Shown piece by piece: positions 56,101 to 64,000 of a DNA stretch of 64,000 nucleotides (the first letter of the stretch is position 1; every line of letters begins with the position of its first letter). The DNA is from Lasioglossum baleicum. Its lineage: Eukaryota > Arthropoda > Insecta > Hymenoptera > Halictidae. The translations under genes and the position numbers were made by a program. Below the pieces are notes generated by a model that had not been told where the DNA came from, searched no databases, and was given only the letters and a program-made list of their open reading frames with translations. The DNA lies in NCBI RefSeq assembly GCF_051020765.1, contig NC_134948.1, positions 5,944,501 to 6,008,500 on the forward strand. The letters run 5' to 3'.

Positions 56101-57620
56101 AAGACCTGCTAAAAAGATAAAGACCGAAGAAATTCAGCCGAAAGTTGAATGCTCGACGGAAGATTCGAATAGAGAAGCTTTAAGTGAACAGCAAATTCGA
56201 AAGGAAAAGAAAAGAAAATTGAACGAAGTTAAGAAAGAGGAGCCTAAAAAACCAACGATACCAGAATGTGGTTTCTTCTGGGACGAGAAACCAGATATGA
56301 GCCTTCTTGAAAACAAAGAATCGTCCAGTGACACGGAGGATGAAGCGGAGCAACAACCAAAGCGTAAGAATAAAAAGTTAAACGCTAGCGAACGCAGAGA
56401 ACAAGAGAGACAAAAGGAGCGTGAAATTCGTCAAAGGGAAGAAGCAAATGCCAGTAATCAGTTACCGAACTCTGTTGATCAATTCGATAGATTGGTGCTA
56501 GCAAGCCCGGACAGTTCCATAATCTGGTTACAATACATGGCGTATCATCTTCAGACAACAGAGATTGAGAAAGCAAGAGCAGTCGCCAGAAGAGCCGTGA
56601 AAACGATCAGTTTCCGAGAGGAGAACGAAAGATTAAACGTGTGGAACGCTTGGCTGAATTTCGAATCGAAATTCGGAACTTCGGAATCGTTGAACGACGT
56701 TTTCCAGGAGGCAGTGCGAATTAACGATGCGTTAAAAGTGTACACTCACATGTTAACTGTACACTTTGAAGCTGATAGACAGGCTGAATTAGAAAAACTA
56801 ATCAATACTATGCTTGGTAAGTTCAAGCACGATCCTCAAGTGTGGATCGACTGTGGCACGGTATTGTTAAAAATGGGTTTGAAGGAAAAATCAAGACATA
56901 TTATGCAAAGAGCATTGCAATCTTTGCCACCGTTGGAACGTGAGTATGTGTGGACGAGGAGTACGATACAGTGAAATAAACGGTTCTATTGTAAGTCTGA
57001 TTTTTTATGTGCAGATGTCAACTTGATGACGAAGTTCGCCTTTCTGGAGAACAAATTTGGAGATAAACAAAGGTCTCAGACGTTGTTCCAGCAAATCTTG
57101 TGCTCTTATCCTAAACGCGTCGACATATGGTCGTGTTACGTGGACTCGTTGACCAAATCCAACGATGTCGATATTGCGAGGTAAACGATGCTTTCAATTA
57201 AATCCATTCGCAATCTATGTGCAGTAATCCTGCGATCTGAGCCGATTTTCAGTTCTGTGCTGTGACAGAGATCGCGACGTATCATATTTGGTATCATTTT
57301 CATTAGAAAAATGCCACGAATATGTTGGCGCAAGTTCCATAAAAAAATAATTAAAAATAAAGAAGTTTTGGAGTAGGCGAATTGGCTTAGATCGCGGGAT
57401 TCCTGTATAACGTGGCGGAACATTTTGACAAGACGATTTTCGTGAACGCAGGGAAGTACTGGAGCGAGCGGTTGTTCAGACGTTGCCACCGAGGAAGATG
57501 AAGACTCTATTCAAGAAGTTCATCAGTTTCGAGGAGCAGTATGGCACGCAGCAGGATGTTGAGCACGTTCAACAAATGGCTGCCGAATATGTAGAGAAAC
57601 AATGTAACAAAGATTCGTAA
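53108..57620 (+). CDS. PDCD11: RRP5 homologue (PDCD11), ribosome biogenesis
   Basis: Exons: 53108-53173, 53237-56939, 57015-57180, 57452-57620; 1367 aa (fly Rrp5 is of similar size). RRP5 is a nucleolar scaffold needed for both 18S and 5.8S/25S pre-rRNA processing. The long second exon encodes a series of S1 RNA-binding repeats (GxV-type starts such as GLVVLGCICEVTEYDLIVSL, GSKITCTVSSIEDHGYVVD, GSKHHGTVIQINKNGILVKF, GQKVTGKVEQTTDSGVVVQL). A lysine/glutamate-rich linker with nuclear localisation motifs (KRKKEPKQDKERPAKKIK) follows. The C-terminus carries HAT (half-a-TPR) repeats (FDRLVLASPDSSIIWLQYMA, VWNAWLNFESKFG, VWIDCGTVLLKMGLKEKSR). Exon 1 is short and basic. AATAAA lies 26 bp past the stop. 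A family-D repeat arm is in intron 3. Confidence 0.95.
57284..57370. mobile_element. solo arm of family D repeat in RRP5 intron 3
   Basis: ATGCCACGAATATGTTGG, CCATAAAAAAATAAT and AAATAAAGAAGTTT match the right arm of the element at 7365-7750 in order. No opposite arm is present. Confidence 0.65.
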
Positions 57621-58795
57621 TCATTGTAAATTGTAGCGTGTACTAAATAAATTGTTTCTAATTATGTACCTGTAAATGATTACTGAAAGAATAAATTTCG
57701 ACGACACGCAACTGGTTCGATACATACTGTTGATACCAGCTTTGAATTGAATTTTCCGCGGCAACAGTTTGGCGGGCGACGCCGAGTGATTGTCAATTCG
57801 AAAGGCGCGCGCAGTGGCTGCGCAGATGACAGTACCGATAAGTCGCGCCGCGGCTCCACTCTACCACCAGGGGGATCCGAAAACGGCATTTTGATCTGCG
57901 CTAGCGCAGAATGCGGTAGTCGCGGAAGCGATGACTGTCAACGCGGAAATCGGTAACCTTGTAATCGCCATATTGTTTGCACGCACGTTGCGTTAGCGAA
58001 ATCGTCGGAGTGGTGTTAATCCCGTAGTGGTGTGTAGTAAGTGTTGTTGACGCGGTGTTTTATCAAAAAAGAAACGGGGAAAGAGAGATAGAGCGTGCAC
58101 AAGTGTGAAGAAGAAAGGTAATTTAATACACGGTTTACTTCGTTTAAGTTTAAGAGAAGTACGAAGCTGCAGGCGTGTACGGACGGTATTCGGCACGGTG
58201 TCAGTACGGTGTCAGCACGGTGTCGGCTGGTACGGTGTACAGGACCGTACAGGATTCTGTTAGTACTCCGACTCTAGCGTGATCGACGTAAACGTGCCCG
58301 TAAATCGATCGTGCCCCTCGAGGTTCTCGTCCCGCGACTATCTCCTCACCTCAGCTGCATCGAAAGTCTCTCGAGTATTGGTCGCAGTGACGTCACGCCG
58401 AAAGCTACGAGCTATAAGGGATGGCCTATGCCTCTCTTCTCTTTTTTCGTCCTTGTAACGAGTCATCGTAAATTTCTCGCGTGCACCATACACGATGACC
58501 GTGACGAGGAAACTCGTTCGTCGCTACCTTTTGTGAGAATCGTCGTCGCGTGTTGGTAAACTCCCGACACGACAGTCTTTCGAGTGAAACCAAGTCGCTT
58601 CTTCCACTTTCAGAACCTCTCGTGAGTATCCCATTATACTCTCTGTATTTTCTATTAACAACTCTCGGTGTACGCGGCCGAGCTGAATCACGATTTCCCT
58701 CGGATTCTTGCGAGAAATAACTTTTGAAACGCGAGAAATGCCAAAGGCCGCTCGAATCGTCGAATCTTTCTCCTTCTATCTCCTTTCTCCCCATC

Positions 58796-58865
58796 TTTCT
58801 CTCTCTCTCTCTTGCTCACTCTGCTCGTCCGCCCCACTCCTTTCTCTCTCTCTCTCTCGCGCGCT
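58796..58865. repeat. (CT)n microsatellite cluster
   Basis: Two CTCTCT arrays separated by mixed sequence, in the 5' region of the last gene. Confidence 0.85.
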
Positions 58866-61191
58866 CTCTTTCTTCCTCGTTTCTCTCCCTCCACTCACCG
58901 CATCTGTCTTTTTCTCCCTGGCCTCGTGAGCACGGGGTTAGGTTACGAATCGGAACAGCTCGATAAAAATATTCGAAGTGAGAAACGCTTTCGTGTTGGA
59001 AATTCATTTTAGGTACGAGGAATTCGAAGGATGTCGGTCGTTTCGTGTGTGAAACATCCCGGATCGAGGCAATACGAAGAATGTTGAATCGTTACGTTTG
59101 AGCAATGTTTAAACGTGTTATCAGTCATGTTCCGGGAGATGGTAATCGAGTGCCAGTGAAGTCTTTCTACCGCGTAAGCGACCCTACCATTTTCGTTTTT
59201 CGGTGTTACGGTTCCTGGAAGACGGGCGTTACTCGTTAATCCGTTAGTCGTGAAAGTAGATACGGCGCAAGGGGGCAAAAGGGATTTCGATCACGTGACT
59301 GACGCAATTAACCGATCCGGGTGAATCGTTTTACTGATGTACTATATTTGTAGTAAAACTCGATATACATATGTATTTAGGTAGACGATTCTGTTTGAAA
59401 AGTCCGTTATCGAGATATCGTTGTGCCAACGAACATTTACAGGTAAAAACAAACAAATGTCCGAGCGACAAGGCGACTTTCTCCGTCGGTATTCGGCGTT
59501 CACCGTATTTTCACAATTGTCGCGCAGTAAACTCCGTAATTCCGCCATTCGTTTCTCGCTGGCCAGATCGAATTACAATTTCGGTAGGTTCGAGATCCAA
59601 CGGTTTATTTCCTTCCAGCAAAGTAGTGTCGCCATAAAATTAGACATGATCGAGCGTGTCCTTATATTATGTAATACGATACGGTACTCACCTACTCACG
59701 CATTTGGTTGGTCGAAAGAGACTCGTCCCGCTATAGACTGAATTCGAATCGATTTTATTAATCGCGTTACTAGTGCAGTTGCACGCGAGAACGGTACCCA
59801 TAGTATTTCTCGTCCACGTGCACCCATTCAGTCTTGCGGCGATTACTTCTTTACAGTGCCCCGTTCCCCGGAAATTTTTCAGCTACATTTTTACTCGAAA
59901 TTCTGACCATGAGAATGGTATATCTACATCGCTTCCCATACATTTTCCATCGTGATTCAGCAGGAAACAGCAGCAAAAAATATTGTACTGAATTTCCGTT
60001 GTCCGTTGGTCGCACGTCACTGGCAACGGTTTCATTTGAATTATTAAGAAGCAGAGATTCAAAAGGAAATCCACGGTCTTGCTTTCATTGTGTAAATAGG
60101 TAACCGGCTTTCCAGGTAGTCCACGTATATAAATGCACTAATCTTCGTGATGCAATAGACGTGATTCATTCGTATCTCTGTCGTCCCGGGTACTTGAAAA
60201 AGCGGTAGTTTGTCTATATTTTGAAAAGAAAAGAATGATTAATTATTAGTAAACTATACGTTCGATGTGTGTTTTCCCGCCCGTTCCCCGTTTTGCAAAT
60301 GATGGAGGGCGTCGGGAAACCAGATCCTCCGAGCTGAAACTTTCGTTGCCGGTTTGAGAAGATTAAATGGAACGGTTGACCCGCAATTTATCGTAGGTTC
60401 GCGTCACAGGATTGGTTACATAATTTCAATTGTGCTCTTTACGTTATTACATAACCTCGTTATTGACTTCGCCCATAACGCGAAACGTAAGAGATAACCC
60501 ACGCGCGACGTCTTACCATAATTAGGTTGAAAACTCGGCGTGACTCGACCGTTCCGTTTCGATCCAGCCGAGAGACGGAGAGTGACCGGTTTTTCTTTTT
60601 CTACCGTTCGCTCGGAAATAAAGCTGGAACGCGTCTAAAGGCCAATCTTACGAACGATTGACGTTCGATCACGCTGTTACCCTACTACGGCATTATTAGT
60701 CGCGTGATCGTTATTTCGAACAATTCGAAATCGCGATGGCAGCCGCGCGGTGGTACAAAGGAACCACGCGACGCTCGATCGGTAAATCGAGTCGTTTCTA
60801 CGTTGTTGGGCGATCTTCGGTGAAATCGAACCGTTTCGTGTATTTGTTCTGCGCGTCCGATTCCGGTGAAAACTGGGCCGTTTGCCAAACTCGAGGAAAA
60901 ATGCGAATCGCGGCTGCTTTCTTGACGCCAGCTATTTGGCAAGACCGACAATTTTCCTGTTAAACGTACCGCGCGACGCCTCGTGTCGCCGAGAAGCCGT
61001 GAACCGTTGGCTCTCGTGATTTTTCGAAATCATTCGGAAACTTTTTACCGACCGCGACGCCATTTCTCGACCTAATTCAGCTACGGAACACAAACAGACG
61101 CTGCTTATTTATTAGCAAATACGTGTTATCGGGTACACTACTATATATGTATACATCAGAAATTTTTGTTCGCCTGCCCTTCTGTATTTAA

Positions 61192-61393
61192 TCCTTGTGT
61201 AGTGAAACGGGTACCCATTTACGGTTTCTTTCAACAATTTGTTAATGTATCTCTAAAAAATGTTACAAAATTTCTCCGAATGTCCATTCTTTAATATATC
61301 AATTTAGATGGTCTTGTAATGAGAATTTGTCCGAACATGTTAAATACAGAAAGGTTTTAGATAATCTATACATTCTGGTTGACTATACAAGGG
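61192..61393. mobile_element. piggyBac-type MITE (CCCTTGT family), copy 2
   Basis: TTAA at 61188-61191 and 61394-61397 bound 202 bp whose reverse complement matches the element at 21473-21683 along its length (shared blocks TGTATAGATTAT, AAAACCTTTC, AAAGAATGGACATTC, TTGTTGAAAGAAA). Ends TCCTTGTGTAG and (reverse complement) CCCTTGTATAG. Confidence 0.8.
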
Positions 61394-62299
61394 TTAAGAC
61401 TAGAGATTCAGATTCGCGAGAAAGTACGTGAAGTCTCATATATGTACTTTCGCTCGAATGCACATACACACGCCCGTTGACTCATGAATGAAGTTAATTG
61501 TGTCTGGGAACGGTAATGTCGAATTGAATTCGCGCTCCGTTACGCAAGAGGTGTTGTTTGATAGTGTCAGCCGTAGTATATCCTCTAAATTTAGAACCGC
61601 AGATATCTCTTGGCTATCTGTGTGTTTTTTTCTTTCGTCTCTTCTTCGATTCGCGTAGAACGTCGATTGTGGAGGTCGTTTACACGATTGCGTTATCTGA
61701 ATAGAATATTTCGCGTCCGATGACCCTAATACGTATTTAAATATCCATCTGCAGACGATCGACTGCGATTCTGTACGAGAAGATAAGATCAATCCTAGCC
61801 GCGTTCAGGATCTCTCTGGAGAACCTCGTTTCTGGATGATCGACACGATTAAAGTTACTGTCGTCCGTGTCTGAATTCGAAACCTTTTGGAAAATGGTTC
61901 CGCCTTATCGTTCGGTCGCGCCTTACAACGGTGTTAAAAGTCATGGCGTTTGTGCTGTATACAGGGTGTATCCATTCAACTGGCCCGTAACTCCCGAACG
62001 TTCTACATTTTTCCTGGCTCAAGGTTGGCCCGTTTCTTTTTTTAGCCCGACCCAGTGACCTTTGGCATTTCGTCGTTTTGTGTTCACGTTCGCGCGAGAA
62101 TTGGACACGGCGGTCGCGGTAATGGTAAAACGCATCGGGTCCACAACAATCTTCTTACTTCTTTCCTTTTTATTTCTTGGCTAACGGCGATCTCGCGTCG
62201 CGAACGGACAAGCGCAGTGGATCGATACTTCCGGTTCACCGTTTGAGCAGAACTCTCGCGAAACTCCTGCCAAATCGAAGGGAAATTGAACTGTACACT

Positions 62300-62575
62300 A
62301 CAGGGTGGTTCTTATTTTCGACTGTGAACGTCGAAGAAAAGTAACGAGACGTACAAGTTCTGTCTAACATGTTTCTCGGTAAACCGTTTCAAAGATATTC
62401 GAGAAAAACGATTTCATCAGCATTAAATTAATTATTTCGATGTTTAATCGTCTTGGGACACGTTTTCCCGTTATCCGATCCAGCTGAAACTTCTGCACAG
62501 GTTTTGTTTTGAATTATTTGGAAAAATCCTGGGGGGGGGGGTGCCGTAAAAGAAATTCAAAGAGCCACCCTACGG
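62300..62575. repeat. possible TIR repeat (CAGGGTGG ends)
   Basis: ACAGGGTGGTTCTTATTTTC at the left resembles, inverted, AAGAGCCACCCTACGGTA at the right. The similarity is short, so this is a tentative element. A run of G follows position 62530. Confidence 0.35.
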
Positions 62576-63313
62576 TACACAGTATAGAATATATATTTGA
62601 CTTGATGATTCGAGTCCGAGTACTGCATTATGTTTCCCGGTTTTGGCCCGGTTTACCCCTGGTAACTTAAGAATGAAGGAAAACGTGATCAGGGCTGAGA
62701 ATCGTACCGCGGCTAGGTTTTTCGCGCGAGAAAAGGGGAAAAGGGGACAAGGTGAAGTGGCGCGGCCTACTCGCGCAAGGTCGACCTCGGGAACTAAAGC
62801 TGGAACGCGACTTTTGAGCGAAGGTTCCAGCTGATGCGATGGCTGCGCGTCGTTTCCTTTCTCCTCTTCTTCTCCGGAACATTGTCGAAAACGAACTTCC
62901 TAGGGAGGGCTATCGATCGGACCGATCGAGGACAGTCTTACGGGACCTTATGAGTGAATGAGCCGGTGGCTCGGGGTGTCCTTGATACGGTGTAACACGC
63001 GTAGTAACCTCGACGATTCTTCAGATTCTTGAGAATCAGTTCGCGACGAAGTAACGCGCACGCAACGTTTTTCCGGAACGGGAAACGTTGTACGATCAGG
63101 CTACGGTTGAGATAGGCCTTATCAGTTACAACCGAGTTATACCGATATACGATAAACGATATGTATGTGTGTTATGTTTACTCACCGTTCTCTCTCCGAA
63201 ATTGTTGGGATTCAGGAAGATTCGGGTCTCTAAGGGAAGATAGAGACAGAGACAGACAGAGAAATAGAAAGAGTGAGAAAGAGAGATTGAGAGACTGGTG
63301 AGCCCAGGGTGCA

Positions 63314-63894
63314 ATGTCATATCACCGTGGGGGCCAGGCGGGCGCCGTAGCAGTCTCGTACAGCAGCAGCCCAATGACACCGCATTCTCCTAGCAGGCGA
63401 TGTTCCAGCGGTAGCAGCGGAACCGGTAGCTCCGCGATCGGCAGCTCTTCCGCCAAGCTGAACACCTACCGACCCACCGGCTCGTTTTACACTTCGTCCA
63501 CCAGCTCGAGCTATCGTTCGAGCTATACGTCCGAATACAGACGACCCTACTGCCCATCGAGCAGGTGAGCTCTATAAGTCTCTCTCCACATCGGGAGAGC
63601 ATTCTTATTCTTATTCTTATTTTGTTTATTTTCATTTTTATGGATACTCTCTCGGGATCGGCAGCCGCTCTATTCGCATGGAATTCTATCCCCCCGCATC
63701 TTCCGTCCCAGCGGGGCTAACGTTTCTTTTCGCGGACGCTGCCGATCCCGAGCCTCGTTCAACTGGCGAATATGCAATGTTAAATAGCTCGTACTCGATC
63801 GGCCCTACAGTTACTACTCGTTAACGTCGACGGGTTCGAGCATCCGCAGGAACTACTTGTCGGACTACGGCCGTTCTCGTTACTCACCCGCAAG
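63314..63894 (+). CDS. N-terminal part of a Ser/Tyr/Arg-rich protein (runs off window)
   Basis: Exons: 63314-63564 and 63811-63894, joined in frame with a further donor (CAAG|GTGAGA) at 63895, so the gene continues past the window. The 111 or so codons seen are low-complexity: Ser, Tyr, Arg, Gly and Thr with SYRSSY, SSTSSSYRS and SYYSLTSTGSSSIRR-like runs; no domain is recognisable. The pattern (RYSPAR, YRRPYCPSSR) resembles disordered N-termini of cytoskeletal or signalling proteins, and I cannot name the family. The start ATG at 63314 follows a purine-rich (GA)n 5' UTR. Good splice sites and codon periodicity make it a real gene. Confidence 0.7.
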
Positions 63895-64000
63895 GTGAGA
63901 GCAATCCCTGATACACGTGGGCGCGTGTTAAGATGCGGGCTCGCCGGCTACGAGTGTCAACGGTGTCCGCGACACGCGACGTTCCCGATAAGTCTCGACA

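Larger units (their letters stand above)
57621..63313. other. 5' region of the Ser/Tyr-rich gene: promoter, UTR and probable long intron
   Basis: 5.7 kb without a convincing coding exon. It is richer in CpG and GC than the left of the window, as expected for a promoter and first exon (GC-rich near 57770-58300). It contains a CTCF-like CCACCAGGGGG word at about 57864, a (CT)n array near 58796-58865, a TCACGTGA word near 59290, a piggyBac-type MITE (61192-61393), a G-run at about 62531, and GGGTGG-ended repeat sequence around 62300-62575. Where transcription starts cannot be fixed from sequence alone. Confidence 0.5.

Noticed and set aside
57864..57876. CCACCAGGGGGAT as a CTCF site
   Set aside because: A single partial match to the vertebrate matrix in GC-rich promoter sequence; too weak to annotate separately, only mentioned in the regional note.
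1..64000. CRISPR arrays, bacterial operons, phage or integrated virus genes
   Set aside because: The window is plainly eukaryotic with spliced genes; the direct repeats present are microsatellites, small tandem duplications and MITEs, and I saw no viral gene.

Overview
The window looks like nuclear DNA of an insect, most probably a hymenopteran (bee, wasp or ant). It is AT-rich and holds compact multi-exon genes with 60-100 nt introns and GT-AG splice sites. Its housekeeping genes are of animal type, with an insect 27 kDa haemolymph protein and many small TIR (MITE-like) transposons in introns and spacers. The species call is inference: the sequence supports insect strongly and Hymenoptera moderately. 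I rebuilt exon joins by hand from splice consensus and reading-frame continuity. The complete spliced CDSs each close in frame.

Layout. 1-9.2 kb: prefoldin subunit 1 (minus) diverges from a 14-exon nardilysin (plus); a palindromic pair of CTCF-like motifs lies between them. 9.2-16.9 kb: 7.7 kb of T/C-rich low-complexity DNA with no convincing coding exon, between the convergent 3' ends of nardilysin and a 15-exon FAM120 (constitutive coactivator of PPAR-gamma-like) gene (minus, 16.9-23.6 kb). 25.5-28.7 kb: endoplasmin/GRP94 (minus), with a perfect ER-stress element upstream. 31.5-32.6 kb: calcyphosin-like EF-hand gene. 34.13 kb: tRNA-Gly(GCC). 35.4-39.7 kb: secreted 27 kDa haemolymph glycoprotein-family gene with a TATA/Inr promoter and a 2.8 kb first intron. 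41.0-44.3 kb: IFRD1 homologue. 45.3-47.8 kb: F-box protein (minus). 48.7-50.6 kb: THAP-domain protein (minus). 51.3 kb: orphan Myb/SANT-like exon. 51.9-52.7 kb: NDUFAF3. 53.1-57.6 kb: RRP5/PDCD11. 57.6-64 kb: CpG-richer 5' region and the first two coding exons of a Ser/Tyr-rich protein that runs off the window.

The genes do not form one pathway; most are housekeeping: protein folding (PFDN1, GRP94), proteolysis (nardilysin), ribosome biogenesis (RRP5), complex I assembly (NDUFAF3), transcriptional co-regulation (IFRD1, THAP) and ubiquitin ligation (F-box). NDUFAF3 and RRP5 each have NRF1/Erect-wing-type sites upstream.

The most distinctive content is the transposon load. About ten copies or remnants belong to one hAT-type MITE family (TIR YAGACNGCGGAT), five with perfect 8-bp target duplications. 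There are three TTAA-flanked (piggyBac-type) MITE groups, a mariner hairpin that is almost pure TIR, and several long-armed foldback elements. At two loci the hAT and piggyBac-type MITEs appear nested in opposite order, which suggests overlapping activity.
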